This document shows, in pieces, positions 9,640 to 24,600 of a stretch of DNA of 64,000 bases (positions are counted from its first letter, which is position 1; every line of letters begins with the position of its first letter). The stretch lies in NCBI GenBank assembly GCA_030549495.1, contig JAUIRK010000643.1:310001-374000 (forward strand). The letters are read 5' to 3'. A program made the position numbers and the translations under genes. The notes below the pieces were generated by a model. The model had not been told where the DNA came from. It ran no database searches and saw only the letters and a list, made by a program, of their open reading frames with translations. This DNA is from Nectonema munidae (lineage: Eukaryota > Nematomorpha > Nectonematoida > Nectonematidae).

Positions 9640-12600
9640 CTAAAAGAAAACAATGATTCGAGCAAAACTATAATCAACCAACTGAGAGATCCAATTTCCT
9701 ATTTATAAGTCCATTAATTCTTTTACCTCATAAAATTAATTCAAAACTACCTCTCAAATCGCTGTCTCATATTTAAGCACAATTCTCTAGTTGTCATTCA
9801 TTCTCCCTCACTCTCCAAGCCACAAAGAGGGTGCATCTCGGACATCCTCTAGATTATACGTATAAATAAACCCTCTTAGATATATTAAACAACAATTCAC
9901 ATTTCTTTCAATTTTATTCCGATGATCTGATCACTCATGAGTCATGTATCTAAATAAAATCGACCGCATTTGCCTCATCACAATGACCATAGCCTACAAA
10001 ACCTCTCCTAATAGAATCTTAGAATTCTTTACGAACTGCCTTCCATTAACACTTCATCTCAAACAAACTGTTACCAAAAAATTTATCATAACACACATCG
10101 AACCAAATTCATATCTTAAATCCTTCTATTTCTTTAACACTCCAACTCTTCTTCTCAAATTTTCCACAATCTTTGTCTCCACTGAACAATTTTCTCATCC
10201 AGCCTAAATCAATCCACTACTTTTAATCCACCCCTCCTTACCATTACCTTTCTCTCTTCATAACTGCTTCAACGAATCCATTGTAAAATGTCTAATTATA
10301 ACCCGCTCCAAATTTAGTTAATTCACTAAAAATATTCCTAGATAACTCAAAAAACGCAAACAGATCTTCGTATGCTTTTGCACTTTTCAAGGGCCCTTCC
10401 CCCTTCCAATATCTGCCATCGATCCCTTCCCATATAAAGTGGTAAATTCTATGCCCTCCTACATGTTTGCAATTACATAAGCCAAAAAGCCTTTAGCCAT
10501 TACAATACACTACACTTTCTTACAGACTCACAAAACATCGTTAAAGAGCTAAACCTCACGCACAACATCCCATACTTGACATTGTACTCTTGCTTCTAAA
10601 CTCACATTTTTATCAAATTACTTCAAATTCACCTTTACTGGTGCCCAGCTTACTCAAACATACTCGAAAACACTTATGTAGAGGAGCTCGCCAAATAAGT
10701 ATCTCCCTACGACCCGCTAAACTCATTTCCTCTAGACCCTACTTAAATCCTACACTCTATACCTTAGAGAGGAACACATCCAATTCTCACGCCATTTTCC
10801 TTCAACCTATGATTACCACAAATAGAATTCTTGACATTTGGAGTCATCCTTCACTCTTAATCGATCCGCAAGCTAATCATTTCAATTCTCTAACTTTAAC
10901 TTTGAACCTCTTTAAACATTTCTTAAGCATATTGAAAAATTAGAGGGCTTAGAAATATTTTCCTACCTACCTACCAGACCCAATTTTTTGAGAATGAATT
11001 TTCTGAAAATATGTTTTCCAATTTTTTCTACAAAAATCCTTTACTATTTTCGTTTACTTAATCTAAACATTATGTCTCATCAATTATACATTTTATTTGC
11101 CTTTCTGAAGCTCTTTTAAAGAACACGAACATATCATACATATCTAATGGAATTCAGGGTCCTAACATACCTATACTTCATTACACGGCAAAAGTTCAAG
11201 TGCTGCCTGCCTCTGGGCAAAATTCGGTACCTGCACTCACTTGATTTTTTATTGCTAGAGAAATTTTATGTAACTTTTTAAAGAATAATCTTACAAAATC
11301 GATGACATGTTTCAGATGATACAATTGCATCAACATTTTTTGCGTTTAACTACGAGAAAGGTTTTCATTGACACAATCAAAATTCATCTTCTTAGATGCT
11401 ATAGCAATTTTCAAAAGTTTTCTCTCATTTCTAACATTGGAATTTTGCAATACTTATATTATGGAAAAAATGAGTTTATTAAGAAAATTCCCAATTGAAA
11501 AAATCCGAAAAAATATTTGATTCAATCGTTTTTTTGGGAAGATCAAATATTCTTCAAAATTTCTTTATTTTGCTGGAGATGTCTATAAAATCCAAAGTAA
11601 GAATTTTTTTAAGTTATCAGAATGCTTCTTACTGCTTCCATAAATAATTGGGTTTTAAGTTATTTTCAGTAACTCAGAAAGGCTACCTCAAAAAGGCTAA
11701 CTCATTGATAGTAGTTGAAAGTTAGTATGTTCTTTTTTTATCATTCAAAAAAAATGTATAAATAAATTGGTCATGTAATTTTAAAACATCTATTTTGATA
11801 TTAAATCATTTAAAATGAGCACGAGAGAAAATCCAGAAAATTTAGGTTTTAGAAAAGAGATGGATAAAAAAACTTCTGGTCATCCTAAATCAAGGGCCTG
11901 GAACCTTTTTGGCTAAAAGAGCCCAAAAAACACATATTTTAAAATCTAATCCTATGAGAGCCATATATATTTTTAAATACTGATTACAAATAAATGGAAA
12001 AAGAAGACTAAGAATTTTAGAGTAAAATAACACACTGAATTTATTTTAAACAATATTGTTTTATCGAAGTTATTTAAATACGCAAAGTCTGCATCATCAT
12101 CAGCTTTATCTGTGTCGTCTGGTTCGTAATGATGAAGAAATTAAGAGAGTGTAGAATTAGGAAGAAGGATATGCATTATCGCAATACCTTCCTTTATCCT
12201 GAAGGCCACCTAATTTATCTGAGAGCCAGATGCAGTCATCAAAAGAGCGATAGGTTCCCGACCCCTGCCCTAAATCATGCGAAATAAAAGGAAATAAAAA
12301 AGAAGAAGAGATTTTCGTCTAAATATACATCTACTAAGAGAAAGCGTATTTGAAATTTACTAAAAATAATCGAACCTAATTTTAATTCGGAGTGGTTACA
12401 CACTAAGAAACTGAAAATGATCTCTCATCCCTTTAAATTAAATACTTGTCTATCATGAGACTTGTTCAGGTTGCTGAGTCGGAATCGGGAGTCTGAGATA
12501 TGAAAGGGATGAGTCGGTATTTAATAAAATTTAAGTCGGGTAGTCAACAATTTCATTTCCAATGAATTTCTAAGGGAAAGTTAAGTTTCTGAATTATTAT

Positions 12601-15600
12601 CAGAGTTCCAATTATCGAGATTAAGAACCACTGGACTAAAAGAAGTTACATTTTCAGAAAAACAGCCAGATTTAGTTAAATTTTATGAAAGCTTGACAGA
12701 ATGATAAATCGTTGCATGGAAGATACTTCCGCCAAACTATGAGATGCGAGAATGCGCCAATTATTTTCACTAGTTTCAAAGTCTACCACTGAAAATTCTT
12801 TCATTTTTCAAGTTTGCCCCATACCCTTAATTTTAATGTGTGTGTATGCCATTTATTTAAAATTGCATTTTAATCACAATGAAATGAATTAAAAAAAGTT
12901 TTTTTTTTAGTGAAGACAGAATATGCAGATAAAATGCGTAAGATTTATTTCTTCAACAAAATAAAATAAGGTAAAATCTTTGCAATAAATAAATTCTTTT
13001 CAGAAATAAATAAGCATCTAAAAATACAAAGTGTTAAACCAAAAATTTCAGAAAAACGACGCTTCCATTGAGAAACAAACAAAGCATCATCAATAATTTA
13101 CAAAATGATATAGGATATGTAAATTGATTTTATTTTTTGTTTATAAACGCACCCAAGTTATGATACACAAGAGGAAATTATAATTTTAGAAGTAGAATAG
13201 CAATGCTCTTCTAACGAGGAAATATATAACAAAAAGTACACATTATCTTAATAAAAGTAATTATGTCATAGATTAATTATTTGATGGAAAAAAGGAGTGT
13301 GAGAAAGAATGGAAAGCGCCTTTACAACAATAATAACGCCATTTGAGAAAGTCGTTCCCACATCTCCAATCACGCATCTTTTATGAAAGAAGCAAGCATT
13401 ATCCTAGACGCGTTTTTACGAGTGATCACTGGTGCTTGAAGCCTGCGCTATCTCATCACCACACTCCACCTTAAACTCCTCTACATCATCATCATCTTCA
13501 TCATCAATGTCGCCATCACACCAACTTTCTTCAACGGTAGCTAGCACTCTTTTTTCATACTCTCTTAGATTTTCTTTGTACAGCTGAGCTGCTAAGTTAT
13601 TGGCTGGGCTGTTTGGATTTGGATCACTCAGCAGAGACTTGACGTAAAATAAAATAAAATGAATTGACGAGGCTATGAGAAGAGTCTGCTGGTCAACTAT
13701 AGATCTTATTTTTTTTACGAATGAACTTCAAAATGTATAATTAAATTTTTAAAACAAAAAAAAATTGTTTTTAACAAGCTCTGAAAAAATTACATCCCAC
13801 TTCTGGAATAATGGGCACAAAAAGTTCTATTTTTTAAAATGTAAAAATTTTCAAAAAATTTATTTAGAATGAAATTTTTTTAAACATATTTCATGTTATG
13901 ATACATCACAAAGTGTTCAATACTTTTTGGTCTTTTTTTTACAAAAATTACACAATCGTTGAGTATTTCTTGATGCAATGTAATGATTACCATGTTAAAA
14001 ACGGATTTCATCTGGGACTTTACTCTTGGTTATTCTGTTTTTTGAAGGCTCAGTTCTTGGTTTTCTGTTAATGCCAAGAAACGCTTTCAACTCACTTTTG
14101 TCAATGAAAAAACAGTATTGTTTTTCTGATTAGCATATAAAATTGATTGAGAAATAAATAGTTCTAAAACATTGTTTGAGAAGAGTTCGTCAAATACTTC
14201 AACTTCAGTTTTCTCACAAAAATGAACTTCAAGATTTTCTTAAAATCTCAAGTAGAAGCAATTTCCGTTGTTTTAAAATTAGGTCGCATTTTTTTTAAAA
14301 TAGGTACATTCTCTACTTGTAACGTCGATGAAGAGTTCAGTGATGCATCTTTTTCAGTGTAATAAACTTCAATAGTCTCAGCGACATCCTGTACATCAGA
14401 TAAACTTTCAAGATCGTCTTCTAAGATATTTTCTTCATCAGTTAGGGCATCGAGTAAGGGCGGCAATAAGGATACTTCCACTTCATCAAGTAAAGGTTCT
14501 TCGTTCAATTCTTCTAAAAAACCTTCTGCTTCCTTTACAGTTAAAACTTTACGCAATGGCATCGAAAACAAAAAACTAGAAACAAAATGAAGAAATAAAA
14601 TGCAAAAAAATTTCACGTCAAAAAGTGCAGCTGTTAAGTACTGTAGCACAACACAACAAACTTATAACACATAATGTATAGGCATTATAAAGAGGAAGCA
14701 TTTATTTTTTGACAATATATAATGCAGCTATTACAGCTTTAGACAGCACAAATAAGTTGACAGCACAATTTATAGGGTAAACGGCTATTTATTAAAATTT
14801 TAGGTCATCAATCATGTCAATTTTCCTGCCAGATCAAAAAATGATCAAAGTGATTACTGTGACATGCTTAATTTATGGTTTTTGAAATTTCAATAAATCG
14901 CTTACAACCATTTATACATGCATTATATAAATGACACCATCGAAATTTAGAAAACATTCAAGGATGTATGTATAAATAAGAATAAATTTGCGTCTTCTGC
15001 CCATAAGTGGGATGGTAATGTATGATCGTAAATTTTTATAATTTTGCAATATATAAAACAAATTTGATCACATAATTTATATTATTGAAATGTTTTCTTT
15101 ATATACTGAATTATGTGTGAAACTTACTTGGTGTTTTTAGATAGATTTGAATCAATAAGTAAATTAATCAAAAAATTTCTAAAACTTGCTTTAAAAAAAT
15201 ATTGAATTTTATATAAAAAAAATAGTCAAATTGAATAAAAAAAATTTTTATAAGGTTATAAAAGATTGAAGAGAATGATAGTAACTATTAAAAAACTAAA
15301 AGTTAAAAAATATTTTTAATGTTGAAGTTTACATCCCACTTGTGGGATAATGGCCACTAATGGATAACCCTTTTAGGTTGTCGTTTTCGGAAATTAATCT
15401 GCTTTCTTTTTAAACAAATTTTCATATAACTTAAAGGAGACGACCCATTTTTCCGTGCCACTGATCATACCCATTATACGTGAAACAGATAAGCAAAATA
15501 TCATTTAATTAATGCATGAATATGTTTTGTAAGAAGTGAAAAATTAACGTAATTTTAATGAAACTATATAATTATTTGGAAAAATTGAAGAACCTTTCAG

Positions 15601-18600
15601 ATATGTCGGAGATAAAGGGATATCGGTCGAACAAACAGAAAGACATTCCACAAAGCTGAAATTATGACAGAGTGTGAGAATGGGGCGAACTTGCTAAAAT
15701 TTGAAAGAAAATTTCAAGTAGTGGATGTACACAAAATCAAAATTTGAGTTTTATATCATTTTAATCATGTGAACGCTCAGAAAAATCAAATAGTATGTAA
15801 TGTAAAGCAAAAATTTGTTATTAGAAACATTAATGAAAGTAGACGTTTCTATTTTTGTAGTCGACACTAATAGTTGTTAACCAATATAATTTTTTAAAAG
15901 AAAAACTAGTTTCTCCTAGTTTCATCTCTAATTCAAAAGAATAACAGCTTTCAAAAATGACATGGATTTTTTTTAAAATAAAATCACCTTATGAAAAGTG
16001 TCCAAAAACTTGTTAACAAATAATTATTATGTAGAAGAACAGATTTTAGATAATGGCTTAAAAATTACAATTATTCAAAATTATTGAAAAGGCTTCTTAA
16101 AATGTGGTTATCTATAGAACATTAATCGACAAAATTGAACTATTTTTTAGCATATATTGTATCAAAATAGCAAAAAATAACAATACGTTATTTGATTGAC
16201 AGACGTAATTTGGTTATATAATTGTTTATTAATTCTTTATATATGATATACTAATTTGACATAGGTGAATACATTACTGAGCCTGTACTTTGCTTACATT
16301 GTATGAAAATACCAAAAGATGTCAATCAATCATTTGATTGATTTATATTTATGAAAATATTAGAAAATTTGAAAGCTGATAAAGTATTTTGACAATCAAT
16401 CAACAAGACATGCCATTTCAACACAAAATAGGCAGCAAAACTTTTGAAATAAATTTCGTGTAGTCAAATTAGTACGTATTTATTATTGATATCTTATAAG
16501 AAGTATTACTTACAAATCAATAAAATAAATCAAATTTAATATTTTGGCCATTCAAATATAATGTAAAATGCGTGTCCACTTTTAACTGAAATAAAATAAT
16601 CTTAATTTTTAACAAATGTATCATAATGCGATGTATTTCAATGTTTTTAAAAATTTTAAATGAAAATAATTTTTTTAATTTTAATTCAATTAATTTAATC
16701 AGGGCTAATGAATTGAATTTTTTATAAAATAATTTTCTAGGCATTTTAAATAATGAAAAAATGAAGTGGACATTCTTTAGGTGAAACCGAAGTAATAGAA
16801 TCTTCTTAAAACATCTTGAAATAAATTAAAGTTAATAATTTTTGAACTTTATAAAATATTAAAAAATGTAAAAAAAATGTTTTTATTTCAAATAGCTAAA
16901 AGCATACATATGCATCGGAATATTTTTAATTTGGTTTAAAAAAGCAAGATTTTGGATTGTTTTGGTAAAGGCTTACTCCGTTAAAAATTCATATTGAGAA
17001 AATATTTATAAACATCGCATCAATATGAAATTTCAAATATAGCATCAAAAAACATGACTTCAGTTTATTTGAGCTTGGAGAAAGAAAGAAAATTAATTGA
17101 TAAAACTTACTTGTATAGATGTGAGAATGGCAAAGACATCATAAGTAGGGCTCCAGCGATTTTGAAGAATATCTAAGCATATGACACCATCCACATAAAC
17201 TGAAAAAAATTAACTATTTGTGAAAAAAGAAACTTTGTTGGATTCATCATAAAATGGAGTACAGATTTTCGCTTTTAGCAGACGAACACTAATTCGATTT
17301 AATCAATGAGGTTAATTCAATGTTCATAATTAAATTCGATATTCCTTCGATTACTGCTAAATTAAAACATGCAAATAGGTCAGTTTTTTCCACCCTCAAA
17401 AATGATATAATCGAAAGATTTATGGTCTTCTTTCAAGTGAAAACTTATTACGAATTAGGGTATTGTATTTAGAATATATATGAATAAGATACATTCGACC
17501 CCAAATTCTGTCAATGCAGAGGCAGGGAATAAGAATAAGCTCTTCATTCTCCACGAAATTTTCCAATGGGACGAGTCTCTTATAGCCTCTGACAGAAAGT
17601 CTCCAAATATGCCTTATCGTGGTGAATTTTTTTCCAAACAGAATGATCTAGAGGCAAAAAGAAAATAACAGGCGCTATAACGTGAAGCTTCGCGTAGCAC
17701 AAGCTCGATATCCTTTGTTCTAGGAATAAATAACTGTGATTTCAAATTACCACATAACTTCACATGAAGGTTTACAAAAGCCCGATAAAAATGGGCTAAA
17801 TAGAAGTGCGAAAAGGAAAGAGATATGGAGATTTGCTACTTGGAATGTGTGCTCAATGATGGGTAAGGAATAAGAGCTGGCAGAAGAGATGAAGAGAAGA
17901 AAGATTGATATATGTGTACAGGAAACCAAGTGGGGAATAAGGACATTTTACTTAAAAAATGAATGCTAATGAAAAGAAAGGTATCAAAAACAATGATCAA
18001 AACAGAAGGAATTTCAAGAGAGTTTGATACCAGAACCAGAGTAGCGTTAAATCAAAGTTTAGGTTTTAAGCCCTGTTTTGTTTGCTATAGTCATTGACGT
18101 GCTGACTGAACAACTAAGAACATAAGACCTATGAGAGCTGTTATTTGAAGATGACCCTTTGATTATGGCTTACAACGAAGAACAGTTCCAGCGAAAATTT
18201 GTAATGTGGCAAAAAGCCTAGAAAAGTAATGAATAAGGATGAATACTAAAAAGACAATTATCATGGTTTGTAGTAAAAAGGAAGACGAAGAGGTGACCAT
18301 TAAAGACACATGGAGAAAAAATGGAGAGTTTCAAATACTTGGGATCCCAGTTTGTCGATAGAGGAGATTGTGAAAAAGAATTTCAAAGAAAGGTGCGTGC
18401 CCGTTGGATGAAATTGAAGGAGGTGAAAGCAGTGTTTATGCCATCAGAAGATTGAAAACAAGAATATATACAACAATTATCCAAACGGTGATGACATATG
18501 GGTCTAGTATGAAGGAGAAGGATGAAAGAAAGTTAGCAGTTACAGAGATGAAGATGTTCAGGAGAAGGTTAGGGGTAACATTGAAGGACAAGATAGAAAC

Positions 18601-21600
18601 AAAGAAGCACAACAGTTACGACAAGAGTGATAACGACAGTAGAACACAGCAAATTTTAGTGGTATAGCCATGTGTTGAGGAAGGATAAGAAAGATTTGGC
18701 AAGAGAAGCATGAGAAGAGACAGTTATGGGAAAGAGAACAAAGCACGCCCGCTAAAAAGATGCGTTGATAGAGCGATTCGATGAACTAGGGCTCAAGATC
18801 AAAAGAAATGGAGACAAGGGATCATGGTGACCGATCCCCAACCCGGGGACAAGGTGTAGGCAAAGAAGATTTGAAAAAGCTCAACTAATTTACCTGATTC
18901 CAAAATCGCCAAAATAAACTACTCACTTTATTAGTGCACTTTTGTGTGTCCTTTACACTCCTCTCTTTTGTGTATATCCTTACTCTCTTTTATTCATATT
19001 TTTCAAGTAAATTCAAAGTAAACTTCATTTCAAATAAAAATCTAGTAGTGCGACTTATAAAATTCAAATGAACACCAAACAAAATTGACTAAATTATTTA
19101 AATTGGAAGATGCTTAAAAGGAAAATGCTACTTCTTAGTCCATGCAAAAAAAATTTCAGAAAATAAGCATTTTATTTTATAAAAGGAAAAGTATAAATAT
19201 TTCATATGCTCAAAGTATTGGAACACGGGTGTCACACGGTTCCTCAAAGAGCTAGAAACTTAGATTTTTGGAAAATTTGAAAGATTAAAAGGCAAAAAGA
19301 AAGTTCTCATCAAAAATAGTATTAATCCCTGAGGGATATATTAAGAATATATTATATATTAATCTTTACTGTTTGGGTGGAACATCCTTGAAACGAATTT
19401 AACCTTAGGAGGCTTGTTTGGATATTCTTCCGTAAATTCTATAGTCAATTTGAATGTTCCGTCTTCAAAGGGAGTTTCATGAGGACTAAAATTTGAAAAG
19501 TAAGCTTGTGAAATTGATTGTAAATAGTCTTTGATTAAGAAGATAAATTACCCGAAAATGACGGCATTCCAAAGCATGATGTTATTTTCGGAAGGAGCGC
19601 CACTCACTCCAGCTGGAGGATCTTCTTTTAACCTTAAAATGAGAGGAAATTTTACTTCTTCAAATAGAAGTGTATCATAGAAAGAAAGGATTTATATAAA
19701 AGATATGGGCAGATGATAACCAAAATTGCAGGGATTCCAATACCAAGCAAAACCTTCAATCAAAGCCATCACATAAGGAGGGGCATATGTCCGGGAGCGG
19801 CAAATAGAAAAAATATATACAGTATACACATAGAATACGCTTTTTGCACTCTACCGATTATTTTGACTATTCAAATTTTTTCCTCGATTTGCATAATAGT
19901 TGACAAGTGATCAATGAATTTATAAATGACCCGTAACCCTTTCGTGACCAGTGTATCATATATGATACATAAACAATTTACCTTCTTCTGCTTTTTCAAA
20001 TAGTTTTGTATATGAATCTTCTGCTTTTTAATAAATATCGTCTGATTTTTCTTGTCACGAAAGGGTTAACCCATTAATGACCAGAATAATCAGACGATAT
20101 CTAATTTAAAACAAAAGATTTGTATTAACCCATTTAAGACCAAGCAAAGCAGACGATATCTAAAAAACGCAGACGATTTATATTCAAAATCATAGAAAAA
20201 AGCAGACGAAGATGAAATTACTTATGTTCCAAAATAGGAACATTGGTGGTAAATGGGTTAAAGAGCAATTGATAAACGCAGACGATTTTATTTTTGTAAA
20301 GTCGAGATATGTCGACTGTGGTCGATAACCGCATAATGTGTAAAATTTTGGAAGCGTATTCTCAGGGTTAGGATTAGTGTAGAATTGGCATTAGTAGTAT
20401 GGTTAATGTTAATGTTAGTGTTAGGTTTAGTATTGCGCAATCATACATACATACATACCTGCTTTTTTTGGCATTCTTGATACAAACTTTCCTATTTATT
20501 TGTATTATTACACGAGGGACACAAAAAACATATAGACACATACATACATAAGAATACATAGATATTACATACATATTGACATTAGACCATGCACTGAAAT
20601 AGTTAAATATAAAAAAACAGCAGTATCGGTGTGATTAAAAAACTTTCTCAAAGTAAAATACAAAAATATTGATGTAATTGTATAATCTGAAAGATGGCTT
20701 GATTTTGCAAGATTATTCTTTAAAAATCGAATTTAAAATTCCCCAATGATAAAAAATCAACTGAGTGAAAGTATGTGAAAAGGTGGAGTCGCTGGAACTT
20801 TTGCTCTCCGGTGCCACTAGAACCTTTGCCCTGATATAAGGCATATGAGGGCCCTGGTTGGGATACCGATACCTTATAATTTTAGACGGCTAAAGGCCAG
20901 ATTAACCAGACGGTATCTAATATAAAGCAGAAGATTTGTGTTAAAAAGCATTAAAATGGAGACGGTTTTGTTTTTGTAAAGTGGACAATTGTCGGCTCAG
21001 GCCGTAAATCGGTTAATGAATAATACCGAAAAATATTCAAAAATCGAAACTGATTTCGCTATCCAAAATTATAATGAATAATAAAATTAGAATAATAATA
21101 TAATAATCAGTTTTACGGCTATTGTCCCAGCAAGTTAGGGTCTAGCCGTATGGTAGAATTATGGAAAAAACACTTAATTTTGTTTCTCCATTCATTTTTA
21201 TTCTGTTCATCTCCTACCTTAAGTCCTCTTTGTTTCATGCCCCTTTTCACTACTTCCCCCAACTAATTTTTGTTTTGATTTTAAATTCTGTCAGCACATA
21301 AATAACATCCTCATTTCTGTACTATTTAGTCTTCTTTTTTTATCTTTTAAAAGCCTAGGTAAAACCAGTTAAGTAATCTAATCAGTTAACCCATTTACGA
21401 CCAATGTTCCTATTTTGGAACATAAGTAATTTCATCTTCGTCTGCTTTTTTCAATGACTTTGAATATAAATCGTCTGCGTTTTTTTAGATATCGTCTGCT
21501 TTGCTTGGTCTTAAATGGGTTATTAATCTAAGTTAAGTGCGCTGACTTCCATACGCTAAACTGGATATTTCACACAGATTTTATATAAATAACCTCTTAA

Positions 21601-24600
21601 TTTTAATGAAAAACTGTTACTGCATAAATACTACTTAAAGATTTAAATCTTTTCCGAGCAAAAATGTATAGTACAATTCAGTATAGATAAAGGATTCGTG
21701 TATTTTTTATGAGTAGAAAAAATAGGAAGTTAAAATTAAAATGCCATGTTTCAATTTTAATTATTTTGGGTGTGTATAATTTTAGTTATAAATAGGGTTG
21801 AAAAAGTTTCATTTTTGTAAGCCAAATGGAGTGGCTCTTCTCTAGTCGAAGTCAGGAGTGAAGAGTTGGCGTAAGTTTTTACGAAATTTGGAGTCGGAGT
21901 AGCATTTTTGTAAGTACTAAGAGACAGATTGGATATTTTCCTTTAGACTCAGCCACCCTGGTTATAAGACCCTTATATCATAAAATTTGAGATTCATCTG
22001 TTAATGGAAAATTGTGATTGTCTTCTTAAATTAAAAGTTCTTGACAAAATTAAAAATATAATAAACGCAATTTTCGTTCTTGAAAATTGCAAGAACGCGC
22101 CATTATAAAGAACTTTCAGAAGTACCAGAAAACGGAAAAATAAAAATTTCCCATCTTTCCTCGCATCTGAAGCAAAAAACGTAAGAAAATTCATTTATAA
22201 TAATTTCGATGCCATTTTTTCAGATTCTATTTTTTCAGATGATTGTGATCTGTGAGGGGAGAGTGAGTAAGGTTGGATAGTTACTAGGCTTCGAATCCAC
22301 AAGGTCTCGGCTTCGATCCTATTTTACATTATTTGTAAAAGGATCGCGGCTTATATATCTAGATCCGAGAAAAAGAAGTAGCAAAATTTTAGAATAATTT
22401 TTTTTCCGATAAATTCAATTTATTTCTAATTCAATTAAACTTAAAATTTTAATTAATCAAATTTTGTATTAATGGGATTACTGTTCAAAAAAGGTGTGAC
22501 TATTCTCACTCTGCAAACATATGATACTTATAAAAATATACTAAAAAAGATAAAATGCTAGTTTAAATAATGTAAAATCCTTGCAAAAGGTTTTTTCAGT
22601 GAATCATACCGTAAAAGAATATTTTTCGGTCGCTCGTTAAGGTCCTTGTACTTTCGATTCTCTGGAATACCTCATTATCTTATTTACCCAAATAGGTATG
22701 ATCAGTCGGGAATCAACATACCGGTCACCATACACAATATATTGACTTTAAATATCATTATGCAATAATTAAAACCATTGGACGTGGTGAGTGAAATTAC
22801 AAAAAGAGGCCACTAAATGTTATAAACGTAAAATCAGGCATTGCAAATGCAAAAGTGTACAGTAGGCAGCCAAATTTTCATCATTTACTAGACTGAAAAC
22901 AAGAAATATTCTAAATAAGTTTGCTCATAGCAAAAAATGGAATTATTGAGAAAAAGGAAATGTTACACAAACCTTGACAATTATTAATCATCCTGAACTC
23001 AAATTGAATGCATCTCGATTGCACACAGCCTTGAAATTCAATCTGAGCGAAGAGGAAAATCCTTTTCCTCTATATATTGATATTGATCGATGGCTTTTCT
23101 GTCTCTGCCAGAAAATGAAGAAATTTACAATTTCTTTGACTGGTAATAATTATGTACTTTTCGTTAAAATCAATTTATCGTATTTCTAATTATACTTAAT
23201 TGTATTGTTTACTGATTTAGCTAGCCATTTTTAAATGAGAATACAATAAAAAAGATACGTTTTTCATTTAAGTAGATCAAAGTTGAAATATCTAATGAAT
23301 GATTTTCACCTATGTATATTTTAAAATTTGCCAAAATTTTCCCAGTTGAAAAACTTAACCAGACAACTTTCCTAAAGGGCGCCAAAACGAAAAAAGATAT
23401 AAAAGTAGTGCAATTGTGTCCTTCATATGGAACAAACTTCTCGTACGATAAAAACATTGAAAACAATTTTATAAAAATAAGAGTGAGAGTAATCCCTCAT
23501 AAATTATATAACATAAGAAAGAATGACCATTCGAATATATGATAATCAGGACGAGGAAAAATTGACCCAAAAAATTGGAAAAAATTGACTTTTACTCATA
23601 GGAAAAATTGACTTTATAAAGTTTCATTGAATTGAACAACTATGAACACTTTAGAGAAAGTATTGAAAATTATTTCAAAGAATCCATGACTTTGTAATAC
23701 AACAACATATAATTAATGACATTTTCTGATTTAAAATTCGATGATTTTCTAGCAGTTTTTCCAGTTTAGAAAAAGATCTTTCTACTTCTAAAGTTAAAAC
23801 TTGACAATTTTGTAATTTGGGATAAGTACTGCGAGAGATTTGAGAGTTTTCCATATTCATGATTTTATTGATTTCATTTTATTTGAATCTATTTTCAAGA
23901 TAACTTTTAACGCCACATTCGTCTTAAATGAAATAATGTAAGTGAAGGCATCTTCGACTGAAAAAGTCTCTATGTTGACCTTTTCCTACTAAATCAATGA
24001 ATCGTGAATATTCTCTAATTATTATTGTTAGCAAGTTTTGACACAGATTTTCTTTTTTAACAATTTCTTGAAATTTGGCAATAAAATTCCATAATCTTCA
24101 TCATTAATTTCTTCACTGCTGGAAGATTTTAATGAAAATATTTTGCTGCTTGCAACCAATTTGTCAATTTCGTTACAAATTGAACTGAAGTGTTGCCGAT
24201 AGGTTTGAAAAGAGAACGTTTTTTTCTATTACTAATTTTGAATGATTTAATGCCGGTAATCTATAATTTTACAGGATAACTTAACTTTTAAAGTAAACTT
24301 ATGTAAAAGATGTGAAAAACATTCAATGATAAAAAAGTTAGGGAATAAAATTCCCTAACTTCTGCAGCGGATATATCGTATGTAACCGCGTTTGTCAGCA
24401 AAAAAAAATTGTCTTACAAAAAACTTCTTCATGTTTAACCTGTCAGACAAACTTTACAGTAAAACCTTTTATTAGATGAAAAAAAGCCCCACTATTGTGA
24501 AAGTGTTGTTATAAAGAAGAAATCTTGTATGTATCGCTTATAACAATTTTAGGCACATTGAATCAAAAAGTGTTAAATATAAAAATTGACTTTATTGACC

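Noticed and set aside
20365-20433. GTTAGTG/GTTAATG runs resembling arthropod telomere TTAGG
   Set aside because: The units are irregular and none is a clean TTAGG array; simple-sequence drift explains it. The CTAACC-like run near 9070 was rejected for the same reason.
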